Below are positions 1 to 12,140 of a DNA stretch of 64,000 nt, piece after piece (position 1 is the stretch's first letter; every line of letters begins with the position of its first letter). The notes below the pieces were generated by a model. The model saw only the letters and a program-made list of their open reading frames with translations. It was not told where the DNA came from and searched no databases. Location of the stretch: positions 32,298,462-32,362,461 of the forward strand of contig CM055271.1 in the NCBI GenBank assembly GCA_029237695.1, written 5' to 3'. The translations under genes were made by a program, and so were the position numbers. This DNA comes from Conchocele bisecta. Its lineage: Eukaryota > Mollusca > Bivalvia > Lucinida > Thyasiridae.

Positions 1-680
1 ACTTATATCCTGTAGTAATCTTACTATTTGCTACACGATTTATTATGTTTTCAGAAATTAAAAAATAATCTAGTCTACAAAATATTGGCGGCTTAGTATT
101 TGAATGCCATGTATATTTTCTTGAATTAGGGTTAAGAATTATCCAAATATCGAGTAGATTGTATTTATTCATGATAGATAATAATTTGTCTCGGGTCTTT
201 TTATTAGTCTATTTTCTTCCATTTTTCTTGTCAAGATCCGGGTCTAAAATTGTGTTGAAATCTCCACCTACTATTAATGTATCAGTTTCGAAAGATTCCA
301 TATAAGTATCCATATTTTGGTAAAAGTTAAAGCTGTTTTCATTCGGACCATATAAATTAATTAGTGTATAATCATTTTCTGATATACTTATTTGTAGAAC
401 TTGCATTCTACCGGTTACTGCTTCGATATATTGTTGTATTTTATACTAAAAAAATTGGTGATATTAGAATACCCACCCCTTCTTTATTACTAAAATTTCC
501 ACTGAAATAAGCATCCCCACTCCATTCATTTTCCCATTGTGTTTTATCGTTTGCGGTAAAATGTGCTTCTTGAATAAAACAAATAGCAAAATCAATTTCT
601 TTAATCCATTGCATCAGTTGTAAGCGTTTGCTTTTTGACCACATACCATTTACATTAAAAGTTCCTATTTTAATATCCAT
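1..680 (-). pseudogene. LINE ORF2, N-terminal endonuclease domain, broken and cut by the window edge
   Basis: This reads as the start of a non-LTR retrotransposon ORF2, an exonuclease-endonuclease-phosphatase-type endonuclease that would nick target DNA. On the minus strand from the ATG at 680 the motifs come in family order: FNVNGM near the N-terminus, QEAH with the catalytic glutamate, GGDFN with the Asp/Asn pair, and RLDYFLIS near position 50. The reading is broken twice. The frame shifts at an A7 run near 447-453, after SPIFLV and before YKIQQYIEAV. An in-frame TAG near 206-208 separates NGRK from TNKKTRDKL. The reverse transcriptase would lie beyond base 1. The motif spelling is closest to L1/Tx1-like elements (inference). 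It is an old inactive copy. Confidence 0.82.
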
Positions 681-1340
681 GTTGTTATGCTGTGAAATTG
701 CTTATATATGGAACCAAGCGTAGCATACAATTGACCTTAGATACAACATTCTAAACTTGCACAGAAGGAAAGTAGACATGGTTGCTAGGATTGTATTAGT
801 AATGAAATGCCACTAGGGTCACACAAACAATTAGAAAGGCGATCATATCCGTTCACAATAATGCCCCCATCGGTGGTCCATGATTTACAATTAATAACAG
901 TATTAAATATTCTGCGTGTCAGATATCTACGTGAAGTAATGGTACCAATTAAGTGAACAACATTATTAGTGTAGATCTTAACATTTTGTAAAACCTTTAA
1001 AAATACATTCTCTTTAAAACGAAGCCCGTGGAGTACAAATTGTATATTTAAATTGTGGGAACACCGATGGATACAAAATCAAGTACATTGTACTATTCAA
1101 TAGTTTCGCATTGGAACAAACTCATATGTAATTTTACATTGAATCGATTATTTGATAATTAATGTTAAAGACACAACTATATTTGGCCCCTTGATTACAA
1201 AAGTTATCTGATCATGCAACCACCACATGGAAGTGAAAACCAGCCGGCCGACAACCATACTATGAGCACAGCTCAGACTCAACCAGTCAACCCGTTAGAT
1301 CCCGGGCGCAAGACGTGGTCACACGCTGTAAGAAAAAAAA
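681..1340. other. Unassigned sequence upstream of the LINE endonuclease
   Basis: No frame with coding character is visible. Part may be 5' UTR or ORF1 remnant of the minus-strand LINE, but I see no motif to show this. Confidence 0.3.
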
Positions 1341-1531
1341 ATGTGTATGTCAGAATGTTGTATCCAACATAGATCCAGACCACCTGTATGCATGTACATG
1401 TATCTAAACAAAAACAAAGAAATACCACATATACATATATGTATGTATTACACATGTATTACAAAAAAAATACCAAAACAAATAATGTGTATGTCCGTAT
1501 GTCGTATCCAGCATAGATCTAGACCACCTGC
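1341..1531. repeat. 46-bp direct repeat, two copies 144 bp apart
   Basis: Positions 1341-1386 and 1485-1530 share 41 of 46 bases. Each starts ATGTGTATGTC, ends AGACCACCTG and is preceded by an A-run. Frames across it stay open by chance. Confidence 0.7.
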
Positions 1532-2815
1532 GCCTCCGCACAGTCTGGCTAGGATCCACTCTGCTCACAACTCTCTACGGTATACTGCATCAAGTGATGT
1601 CCTATTGGTCGTAAGCTTTTTGTATGTCAACACTGGGACCCAATTTAGAAAGACTAGATATAATTTGTCAATTTATCATAAATTAGATAATTAATAATTA
1701 CCAAATACATGTATGTTAACTTCGACAATGATATTTCAAGCTACTTGTATAGTTTGTCCCAGGTTAACACGACTATTTTCTTGCACATATATCAGAAAAA
1801 AAACCACAACTAAACTGTATATTACTTAGATAAAAGAAAAACCCAATTAATTCCCATAATGGTGTGTCACAAAGGCAAAATCGACCCAGAGTGTCTCCAT
1901 CTCCATATAGAAGGGAGAGAGAGAGACATGGGGGAAATAAAATGATCAATGTATACATGTATATAATCCTTATTGTTAAATTTCTACTTTCACATGTGGT
2001 AACTATAGGAAATATCTTCGAATTCAATATATCATTACGTTGTACTAATATGGGCACCGATACAAATAATAATGCAATACTGTAATAAATGTGCATAAAA
2101 TAAGCCAGACTTGAACAAAAAAATTACCTAAAACCTTTAAAAAAAAGGAACTACATATATAATAAAATAACTAGAATAAGCACAAACAAATCTATTTTGT
2201 TTTTAATTCGGATCAAAAACAGAAGTTTTTTGATGTGGATGTGCCAACAAAATTGTTCGTGGTTCACTAACCTGGCTTGCATTGCAGTCGTTCACTGAGC
2301 ACATGAGCAACTCGGCAGAGCCTCGTTGGTCACGAGCTCAGTATACTCGTCAAATAAACATCAGATTAAACAGTCACCAATTTAAGATCCCTTATTTTAC
2401 CTGTTTGTATTGTTAAAACATGTATATACAGATATAATATATAGAGAGCAGTACAGTCCAATTCATCGCATGCATACACATGCTGATCAGGGCATATAAT
2501 GTTTGGAAGCCCTACAGAAATAAGGTTCCCTTTACTGGCAGCGGGGTAAAAACACAATACCGTCTATGTTGTGAAGCAGTTAGCGGATAGAGCTACATTT
2601 TATCATTTCGGTCGTTGTATTTGGGCGGCCCGCTGAGAAAATGGACCTTACGCCACTTGCATAATTTTGGTCATCTTGGACACTCACTCAGTAGGGTTAG
2701 AATTATAAAGTTTTTACTGATGGTAATTGGCCAATGTCAGTGAATGACCGGCTAGCAGTGCATAACCGCATGCTGATCTGGTGCTACACTGGACGCACAT
2801 GTCGTATGGTTCTTT
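1532..2815. other. Non-coding stretch
   Basis: AT-rich with a short GA run at 1909-1924 and no supportable gene. Around 2752-2800 lies a fragment of a dispersed repeat (CTGATCTGG followed by CTACACTGG) that recurs in altered form near 32640, 36040, 58540 and 62590. Confidence 0.4.
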
Positions 2816-3112
2816 ATCCCGTCAACACAGTGCGTATGTGCCGTGAAACACGGTGCCGTGAAACATTTTTGATATCCTGTCAATACGACCTAATCACCGC
2901 GTATGAATATATGCGGTGACTGGGGTTACTTTTTTGCATTTTAAAGCCATTTGTAGGTGTTAACGGGATAAATAGAATAGTAGGTTAGTGCCGTGAATGG
3001 GAAAAATATCTGGCGCGGCTCGGAAACGGGATGTGCTCGGCAGAGCCTCGCCCATCCCGTTTCCTAAGCCTTGCCAGATATTTGTTCCCATTCACGGCAC
3101 TAGCCTACTATT
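2816..3112. repeat. Composite palindromic repeat, copy 1
   Basis: Two fold-backs in tandem. The first is bounded by TATCCCGTCAACAC at 2816 and its inverse ending near 2972. The second runs from about 2978 to 3112, with arms that start TAGGTTAGTGCCGTGAATGG and meet around GCTCGGCAGAGCCTCGC. Other copies are at 45118-45189 plus 48875-49128 (split by a large insertion), 52757-53098 and, inverted, 62290-62570. It has no coding capacity and behaves like a MITE pair that moves as one unit. Here it abuts LINE sequence. Confidence 0.8.
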
Positions 3113-4165
3113 CTCTATTTCTACAGTCGTGGGAAATCTTTCGATCATGTACAAAGCCAACAATAATCAAGTAACTAGTTATATTTCTAACCCGATTCCA
3201 CCCACTGTTAGTAATATATCTCGTTACAATCTTAGAAATCAATTTGATTTAAATGTCCCCACTACACGACTGGAAGTATACAAACATTCGTTTATACCAT
3301 CTTCGGTACAACTCTGGAATGAAACTGACCCATTGCTGAGAAATGTAGATAGCTTAGGCACTTCAAATCAGCATGCGCCCAACAACTATATACACAATAT
3401 AATATACCACCATACTATTTAGAGGGAGATCGATTGTCAGGTATGCATGCAATAATTCGAAATAAATGTAGCAGTCTTAATTATGATCTTTGCAATAACC
3501 ATATCAGAGAAACTCCCTACTGCGAATGTAGTGACGTTGTAGAGGACGCTGAACATTACTTCTTTGAATGAAATACATATCATGTGCAGCGTCTAATTTT
3601 ACGCCAGTCACTGCGACAATTGTATCCTCTAAACACGCATATACTAATGCATGGCATACCTGAAGAAAATAATGAGTGCAATACTGTTATTTTTAAAGCT
3701 GTACAAAATTATATTAAAACTACGAAAATAGTTGGGTAACACCATTGGTGGATGCCTGGAACGCCATATCTATCGGATGCTTTCCATTTGCCAACATCAT
3801 TCACTACCACCTAATAATAACGAACACTGAAATCAACTGCAGTACACATCTATCGATGAATTAGGTTGTATATTATATTATGTACATTGTGACACATAAC
3901 TCTTTCATTCTTTTTGCCAATCTCCTCTTTCACTAACTTTACTCTCTCTTTCTATCCGAGTTTTCTTTTCGTACATTATGCAAAAATATATATATACCGC
4001 ATGATTATTGGTCTGTACCCATGTACATATACCTGTATGCTTATCGCCATTGCTGTTAAATTGCTGTATTGTTGAAATACTTGGGTAAGGGTTGTAACTA
4101 ATGTTGTGAGAACTTGTAGCCCAAGCCCATTGTACTTATATGCAATAAACTATGTTTAAACTAGA
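3113..4165 (+). pseudogene. LINE ORF2 C-terminus and 3' UTR, broken
   Basis: The downstream end of a CR1/jockey-like non-LTR retrotransposon. The frame at 3127-3422 contains YNLRNQFDL, HSFIPSSVQLWNE and LRNVDSLG, a typical region after the reverse transcriptase. A frameshift near 3390-3420 moves to a second frame reading PPYYLEGDRLSGMHAIIRN and then a C-terminal zinc-knuckle-like CEC...EHYFFE. There an in-frame TGA (3569-3571) stands where the last cysteine is expected. That frame ends at TAA 3737-3739. About 400 bp of 3' UTR follow, ending in TGCAATAAAC near 4145. The 5' side is cut off by the palindromic repeat. Dead copy. Confidence 0.82.
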
Positions 4166-4257
4166 TCCTGAAGAGGCGGCTCGTTATGAGCCGGCTCATC
4201 TGAATCTACACTGTTTGTAAACACTGCTATAGAGATAGATTTGTAGTGTTGAAAGTG

Positions 4258-4508
4258 TTAACCCTTAGAGCGCTACACACAACAATTGTCGCCTGCTGTT
4301 GCTTTTATATATTGCCTTAAATTTCTCAATAAAAACATGGTTTGACAGTACTTCAGAATCATTTCCAATGGAAATTATTCTAAAGTGCTGTCAAAGCATG
4401 TTGTAAATTATTCTAATGTGCTGTCAAAGCATGTTTTTGATGATAAAAATGGAAAATAGAAAATAAAAAGCAGACGACGAAAAAATAAGATAGCGATGTA
4501 AGGGTTAA
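4258..4508. repeat. MITE with TTAACCCTTAG termini, copy 1
   Basis: Begins TTAACCCTTAGAGCGCTAC and ends TAGCGATGTAAGGGTTAA, so the termini are inverted. A hairpin inside joins GACAGTACTTCAGAATCATT to its inverse. A diverged second copy is at 37440-37684. Confidence 0.75.
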
Positions 4509-4536
4509 TGCTATAAACTATAATAGTATTCTTACT

Positions 4537-4796
4537 TGTGCTGCTCTCCACGCCGACTTAAATGTTAACACCGAAATAGGCGCCGGATTCAGGACGAATG
4601 CCAGTTCAGCAAGACGCAAAAGATGCTACATAAATACATTTTTTCGTCTAGTAACCGTCGCAAGAAATTTGCGCCGGCTACTAGACGAAAAATGCGTTTA
4701 TGCGATAGCTCTAAGTTGAGCCGACATCTCGTCCGGAAACCGGTGCAGGTTTCTACGTGAAACATTTTATGCCGGCGCGGAGTGCAACACCAGTGA
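4537..4796. repeat. MITE family B, copy 1
   Basis: Imperfect inverted ends (CTCCACGCCGACTTAAATG against ATTTTATGCCGGCGCGGAG) and nested inner arms (TTTTTCGTCTAGTAACCG against CCGGCTACTAGACGAAAAA). A second copy at 22238-22790 is interrupted by another fold-back. Confidence 0.7.
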
Positions 4797-4852
4797 TTCT
4801 ATTGCAGGCGGCTGCGAGTTTATCCCATCGAACCGGGTGACGATATATTTAC

Positions 4853-6990
4853 TAGGTATGTATATATGGAAGGGGATATCCGCCACTACATTGCATGCTG
4901 CTTCATGACAATGCCGTCGACCATTTTTACATGTCATCATGCACTGCGGCTACTCGTTACTGCTTAATGACAACTCCATCGTGCATTATTACATTTCACA
5001 TTGCATACCTCGATTCGCTATTTGACATTGTTACATGTCATCCTGCATCTTGGCTATACATTACTGCTTAATTACAACTCCATCTTGCATTATTACATTG
5101 CATATTGCATACCTTGATTCGCTATTTGACATTGTTACATGCCATATTCTGCCATGTGTCATTCTGCTTACTGCTTGCTGTGATGCGTATATGACTATAT
5201 GAATTCCGCCGAATGACGCATGCAAGCACGCAGAATGGCCCATGTCAGAATATGAAATGGCCGAATGAGGGATGCCAGCATCGCAGTAAGCAGTAGGCCG
5301 AATGAAACATCGCAAAATGTGCAACGCCCCCTGTTGTCATAATGGGAACGATTCCATTATGACGCCAGGTGGCGCTCCAAAATAAGTAGTTACCCCCCTT
5401 CATAACCATAACCTCCATTTGCAAACATGAACACTTATTTATATTGGTAAGCATTTTTAGCGCGCCTTCCGAAGGAAGGAGTGCTTATGGCATACCCTCG
5501 GCGTCGTAGGCGTCCGCCCGTCCGTCTGTCCGTACCAACATACAGGGTATATGTGGCTAGCCCCACAGTGGATGGAATTGTGAAAGGATAGGGTTAGTTA
5601 CATAAACCCAATTTGTAAGAACGTCCGTCCGTCCGTCCGTCTATCGGTCTTCAAAAATTAGAAACCTTAACGCTCTGGTAAAGGCCTATATTTTCTGTTT
5701 CCTTGCTTGGATTTGCTTCATATTTCATACACACATTGTTCCAGTGGTACTCTACCGCCGTGTGACAAATCCACGTCCATACCACCCCTTCTAAGCCTAG
5801 GGTCAAGGTCACATACTTTGTGCATTCCGAAACCTTAACGCTCGGGTAAATAGCCTATATTTTCTGTTTTCTTGCTTTGATCTGCTTCATATTTCACACA
5901 TGCATTGCTCTAAGGGTCCTCTACCGCCCTGTGACAAATCCACGTCAGTGCACCCCTTCTAAGCCCAGGGTCAAGGTCACAAATCTTTGAGCATCCCGAA
6001 ACCTTAACACTGGGTAAATTTCCTTGCTACATATTTCACCTCTAAGGTCAAGGTAAAAAGTTATTATCAATCCAAGCGTTAAGGTTTCTGGATGCACAGA
6101 GTATGTGACATTGACCCTGGGCTTAGAAGGGGCGGCAAGGAAATGGATTTGTCACACGACAGTAGAGGACCCGTGGAACAATAATGCGTATGTGAAATAT
6201 GAAGCAGATCCAAGCAAGGAAACAGAAAATATCGGTCATTTACAAGAGCGTTAAGGTTTCTAATTTTTGAAGACGGACAGACGGACGGACGGACGATCCT
6301 ACAAATTGGGTTTATGTAACAAACCCTATCCTTTAACAAGTCCATCCCCTGTGGGTCAAGCCACATATACCCTGTATGTTGGTACGGACGGACGGGACGG
6401 GACGGGACGGGCGAATCGGGACCGGGACGGACGGACGGGACGGACCGGACCGGACGGACCGGACCGGACGGGACGGACCGGACCGGACCGGACCGGACCG
6501 GACCGGACCGGACAGGACCGGACCGGACCGGACCGGACCGGACCGGACCGGACCGGTACGGACGGGAGACGGGACGACATGCCACCGGACCGGACCGGAC
6601 CGACCGGAGCCGGACCGGACCGGACCGGACGGACGGCCGGCCGGCTTACCAATATAAATAAGTGTTCATGTTTGCAAATAGAGGTTATGGTTATGAAGGG
6701 GGGTAACTACTTATTTTGAAGCGCCACCTGTCGTCATAATGGAAGCGTTCCCATTATGACAACAGGGGGCGTTGCACATTTTGCGATGTTTCATTCGGCC
6801 TTCTGCTTACTGCGATGCTGGCATCCCTCATTGGGCCATTTCATATTCTGACATATAGTGATATACGCATCACAGCAAGCAGTAAGCAGAATGACACATG
6901 GCAAAACATGGCATTGATCGACGGCATTGTCATGAAGCAGCATGCAATGTAGTGGCGGATATCACCTTCCATATGTATACAGGTACATGT
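4853..6990. mobile_element. Giant fold-back element with a GGACC satellite in one arm
   Basis: Two arms of about 1 kb run inwards from 4853 and 6990 and meet near 6000. The outermost matching blocks are GGATATCCGCCACTACATTG (left) and its inverse near 6940-6965. Matches continue through GTGCAACGCCCCCTGTTGTC, the CGTCCGTCC block at 5625 and the AAACCTTAACGCTC block. The left arm has a 104-bp direct duplication (about 4957 and 5061) and about 2.3 units of a ~165-180 bp repeat at 5650-6060. No transposase is visible. It fits a fold-back or repeat-cored non-autonomous DNA element. Confidence 0.8.
6385..6645. repeat. GGACC pentanucleotide satellite
   Basis: A nearly uninterrupted run of GGACC/CGGAC units with GGACG variants at the edges. 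The matching place in the opposite arm holds only a short CGTCC run (5505-5530 and 5625-5640), so the expansion is arm-specific. Long Arg/Pro/Gly/Thr frames over it on both strands are by-products of the period, not genes. Confidence 0.93.
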
Positions 6991-7011
6991 TCCCGTGTAC
7001 AAATACATCAG

Positions 7012-7256
7012 ATATGAGACATGCCATGTGATTTTGTACCTTCGGACATCTGCGTAATTTCCTGAAATACGTTTACAAACATTACAATATTTCCCGTAAA
7101 TGGCGTCAACAGTTGACACGATATTCAGAGTATATCATGTACTAGGAAAATATTGTCAACTTTTAACATGTTGAACATTTTGCAAATTTTGTAAATGTAT
7201 TTAATGAAATTACGCAGATGTCCGAAGGCACAAAATCACATGGCGTGTCTCAATTA
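7012..7256. repeat. MITE with ~50-bp inverted ends
   Basis: The left arm TGAGACATGCCATGTGATTT continues into CTTCGGACATCTGCGTAATT. The right arm is its inverse, ending near 7256. A lone arm is present at 62785-62845, and a diverged relative lies at 15278-15512. Confidence 0.75.
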
Positions 7257-7428
7257 TAATATTTGCATTTATAACATGACGTGCTGTAACAAATTTCATA
7301 AATGTGATATGACACACGTGTAATAACACCTACAGCGAATTTGATTGGCTGGCTATCGTTGCAATTTATAAGTTCATTATTATTATTATGTATGCATGTA
7401 GCAGACTAAAAATCAAATGACAGAAAAC

Positions 7429-7525
7429 GCGTATTGTGTCAATAAACCCAAGATTGGTATACTTATTTGCTTCCACGTGGAAGCAAATAAGTATGCCAAT
7501 CTTTTGTTTATTGACACAATACACG
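7429..7525. repeat. Near-perfect hairpin
   Basis: Arms of about 45 bp run from GCGTATTGTGTCAATAAAC to a centre at TTGCTTCCACGTGGAAGCAA. There is almost no loop and only a few mismatches. Confidence 0.85.
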
Positions 7526-8623
7526 TTTCCAGTCAGAATGAGATTTTGGGCTGAACCTTGTTTTGAATAACATAGTTTTTTTTATTGGCGATTTTACATA
7601 TCCAGACCATCCACATTTAGAATCCGAGTGATGACACGTTGGCATCCTTGAGCAATTTGAGATATTTGAATAGATCCAAGATGGCCAACAAATGTAAATA
7701 CATTTTGTATTTCATATATTCACTACTATATGATACATTCATGTATTTAACACTGCCATTTATGTGTATGTTTACACAATACGAAATTCAGATACATTTA
7801 ACATGTTTATATTGTAAATAGATCATTTCGTGTTTTCAGGAAATCCAAGATGGCCGCTGAATCTCAAAATTTGGCCACATAATTGTTCTCAGGTCGCGAA
7901 CATATACTATGTAGTGCCTTTTTTTTGCATCAGAGAGGTTCGTATTGCAGAATTGGTGCGTAAATACATATAAACATACATTACACAGCGACTCTATTGT
8001 TTGTCACAGGTTGGTAAGCAATTTGAACACCTCTGTAGACAAAATAAAAGTTTGCAAACCTGGGCACGAAAAAAGTCGTGCCGCACGGCAAACCACACAC
8101 GCTGGGTCATTGTGTGAAGTGATAGCTGGACACAAGGGACATCGGCTAAGAAAAGCCGTCTTACGATGGCTAACGTAGCCCAGATCAGTATGCACATCCG
8201 CGCAGTTTGATAATTGCATATTTCGGTCGCCATTCGATCAACACTATTTCCTATATTTACTACATGTCACCAATGTTGCAGTTGTCGATGTTTTGCGATC
8301 AGCGGAATGATTACATGTAGAACATAAAACGCTAATGTGGATGGTGAATGATGATAAAGGTACACAATTCGACTTATAAAATGCTGCTAGGTCCTTCTCT
8401 GTGCCGCATATGTAATCACAAATCGTGCCAATGCCGTGGACAGATGTAAAGACAAAACTATATATACAGGCGGGCGGCAGAAATATGTAGAACATTGTTG
8501 AAATACTTTAAATAAACTCTTACCTGGTGAATCTCCCACACGTAGTCTACAGTATATTTCTGTTTACGTATAGTTTAGCACGTGGAAAGACAATTGTCGC
8601 CGACAAAAATAGGACATACATGA
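7526..8623. other. Non-coding stretch
   Basis: Overlapping frames on both strands around 7945-8233 share no motif with a known protein and look like chance openings. No RNA gene or repeat with a clear boundary was found. Confidence 0.35.
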
Positions 8624-9921
8624 GGGGTGTTCAGTAAATAACAGAAACGTGTTATAAACCTACACCCACTCTTACTTGCGTGATGATTTACTATGACATT
8701 TATTAACGAATTTACTGATGTCATAAGAGGCTATGCTGAGTTTCTTTATAAATCAGTCAAGGAGCTTTAATAAATATCATATTACATCAACAGAAATGTT
8801 AGATTTGCTTTAATGCATGAGCACATCATCATACGAAGCATATCTGGTCACCTAATGTGTTTTATTGTACCCGTCTACTTTGCACATTTATTACACTAGT
8901 GTATTATGGGATTGAATACACACTAGTGCCGGCCTTTAAGTTTTACACCATACGAGTCGAACTTAAGCTTTGCTTATTGATATTTTGTGATCCGTGCATA
9001 TTTCAGACACAATAAAATAGCTGTAACGCTTTTTTTGGCTCGAGAACATTGTTCACTTGATCCCAGTTATACAAAAATAGGACATAATATATTTTACGCT
9101 ACCTACGAAGGTTAAGTTTATGCATTAAAATAATACAATGCATGTACACGTAGACAGGCATACAACTATGATATATTCTGCATTTTGACTTGAACATAGT
9201 GTTATTATCGTACAAAAGGGCACGTGTCATTGTTGAATGACAACTGTATCAATCACTTAGGTTCATTAGTTGGTTTGTTACTGAAACTGCATGTGAAAAT
9301 ACAGTGGCTACAATTATGAAGGATTAAATTGTTCATGATGTGCACTCGACAGAGACCCAACTGATGATATATGACAAAAGAGATGTCCTAACGTATTTTA
9401 AAGAAACAGTGTCTCACATGATGTTTCAGATGATGTCGAAGATATTCAATGTTCCTTTTATATTCTCTTCATTGACTCCAAATGTCATATGCCACACGAT
9501 GCGCGCCACTTTATTCAATCGAATGCCAAGGATTGTTTGTTTTCTTATATCATATACAATGTACTACCATTGACCCTGAAGCTATTTCAACTAAATAAAA
9601 ATAGTAAACATCGGCTGTAAACAAAACTAGCGTTCGTAACGTTATTTATGATTTGGTATAATAAACATATTTTACCAAACCTTGATTCTTTTCAAGACGA
9701 CTTATAGGCACGATTTGGTTAAGACAGCCATGTAAATCTAGCATAAAATTATTGTTTACTAAGTTAAACATGTCTCATCACTTTCTGCACATACCTAACT
9801 CCACGTGTCTGTAAATGTAAGTGTTGTTTTAATTATGCTAATAGTGTTCATTCATTACATTAATGTCATTTCATTTTATTGGGATCATGTATGTGTTGGG
9901 AAAATAATTATTGAACACCCG
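8624..9921. mobile_element. Possible mariner-type remnant, non-coding
   Basis: Left end GAGGGGTGTTCAGTAAATAA and right end ATTATTGAACACCCG are inverted. The spacing of ~1.3 kb and the spelling resemble mariner termini, and TA lies just outside both ends. No transposase frame survives, and the open stretch at 9340-9573 does not resemble one. The termini are short, so chance cannot be excluded. Confidence 0.35.
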
Positions 9922-10359
9922 TTATAAATGACTTTTATAACTGACCACCCAATAATATATATATGCATTCATATGCTGCACGTGCAGGTCCAGTTGTACG
10001 CACTGCACCAGACGATGAGAGGCCCTTCAATTACAAATATATTCTATATAGCCGGGTGTTTATCACCGCTTCACCGATTTGATAATATTTGGCCACAATG
10101 TGTGTCATGGGATGGTGCTTTGTTATGCATGCTACCCACATCTGACCGCCCAAGGTCAATGTCACCGAGGACTTGTTTTTTTTATTATCAAGGCTGACAT
10201 CGAGGGCATAAGCTTCGTTTAACGCTGCCCATTTCTTGTTACAGTGGTACCTATCTAAACTGGACACCATGCGGGCCTCCCAGGGTGACCGTTTTAGAGA
10301 GGTTCCATTGTACTGTTTACTTATTTGTTATCGGGAATCAAGTTGTGTATCCGGGTTAC
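9922..10359. other. Non-coding stretch with one repeat half
   Basis: Contains at 10255-10310 a degraded relative of the hairpin at 39984-40060 (GGACAC, then CCTCCCAGGGTG, then AGAGAGGTTCC). Nothing else is supportable. Confidence 0.4.
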
Positions 10360-10645
10360 AACGAATTGAATGGTGGCGTTCTATTTGACAAACGACGTCA
10401 CATGGCGTTACCGAACGACGTCAGACTAATCACGTAACGTAAAAAATTCCGCGTTCTTTTCAGCGAAAACTGTTCTAAATTTGATCATTGGCTAGCATAA
10501 AACGTTACCTGATAACTAAAATACTAGTCTAGTGTCTTTCGATATCAAGATAATGAGGCTCGGCTCGGCACAGGCTTGCCTGATAAACATGATGAACTGG
10601 ATATCTAAATACACTAGCTTGGTATTCTCTGTGAATTAGTATGAT
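10360..10645. repeat. Fold-back family C, copy 1
   Basis: Shares TTCTTTTCAGCG, GGCTAGCATAA, GTTACCTGATAA and GGCTCGGCTCGG in order with 35480-35775. A partial copy is at 56745-56930. Confidence 0.7.
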
Positions 10646-10831
10646 TTATTCAAGCATGTTCCAATGCATATTATACAGTATATGAGTGCTTGCTTCGTAT
10701 ACGTATAGGTTAGACATCAAACACAAATAATAATGATAAATTCAAATGGAAATTCAAAATTTCGACTGAATAGTAGCCAACGTTAGTCAATAAGTCGATG
10801 TGTAAGTCAGTTACTGCCCTAATTGAGGTGT

Positions 10832-10906
10832 CCATGTGTTTAAACAACCTACATGTGCTTCGCGGCTCGGTGTTCCATGGACACATGTAGGTTGTTCAAA
10901 CACATG
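10832..10906. repeat. Hairpin with 25-bp arms
   Basis: CCATGTGTTTAAACAACCTA and onward is matched by its inverse at 10882-10906, with a ~24-bp loop. Confidence 0.85.
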
Positions 10907-12054
10907 AACAACTCAACTAGCGCAATAACTATTACATATTCTGCTTTTGGATTCCGTCCTTTACCATTATACAATCCTTGAATACCTCCAGAAATATGAT
11001 GGCTGCTCGTATTTCTCGATATATACAGCTGGTGTAGATTTTCTGAAATTTGCAAGTTGCGTATCGGCAAAATGTCCTGAGAAAAAAGCATATTATAGCG
11101 TTGTTAGATGCGCATTGTCAAGTTACATACTTCGTTGCACGTTTAGTTGCTTCCCACCACTAGAGCGCAGCACGTTTGTAATTCTGATAATAGGAAATAG
11201 GTACTACCTATGACGGGCGACGTAGGTTTGTAAATTTACCAATTGATAGCTTTACCATGATGTTAGTATGCTTTAAACGGTACCGTAGTATGTTGTAGTA
11301 TCGCGGAGCTACTTCCCGCAACTGCCACGGTTTTACAGCTTCTCTATTATAATTAAATGGTGTCATTGGCGCACTTCTCTTATTTGAGGCAGTGATACAA
11401 TTTAGATATTTCCTTTTCATATATAGTACATTAATAGCCTAGGCATTATAGAAACTGTATTAGTACATTTACGATTATTTTAAGAATAAATAACAAGGCT
11501 AAGCATCTTCAGTGATATTATTAGCAATCTCAGTCGTCATTGAGCACGACTGTCACTGTCACACATTTTGCCCATTGTTGGTATCAATTGTGCTTACATT
11601 TACTTTTGATTAACCCAGTGCTGTGTCAGATGTGTTTGTATCCTGGACTACAGCAACAGGGGCACTAGACGCACACTTGAAATCTATACTTCGTTCTGGT
11701 AATCGTGTTCCCCAATTATCTCGGATCGCTTGATTATGTCTTGTATTTTTAAACTCACATCAGCGAAGTTAAGTGCAGCGTGGCGGCTATAGAAATTCTC
11801 CAGGTGCGTCCATCCAGTAAAGTTATTATTTTCTCGATCCCTGGTGGTCTTTGAGCACATTTTGACTATTTTTCGTATTAGTTGTGTCCTTTTTACATAC
11901 AGCTTCACTTCAGCTGTTGGTATGAGGTACTTGTGTCATTGACTGTGAATACAGCACAAGCCGTGACACAACATGGGTGTGGGAGAGAGAAATATGTGTT
12001 AAAATAAATACGGTATAATGAAACTCCATTTCGTTGCAAATTGTTTTTCTTTTT
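10907..12054. other. Non-coding stretch
   Basis: No gene, RNA or bounded repeat seen. Short frames at 10947, 11208 and 11684 lack conserved motifs. Confidence 0.35.
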
Positions 12055-12100
12055 AGCTCGACTATTCGAAGAATAAGTAGAGCTTATGTTGTCACCCCGG

Positions 12101-12140
<40 letters not shown>

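Noticed and set aside
6079..6719. Long Arg/Pro/Gly/Ser and Asp/Arg/Thr/Gly frames on both strands
   Set aside because: They are translations of the GGACC satellite; all frames are open because the 5-bp unit contains no stop.
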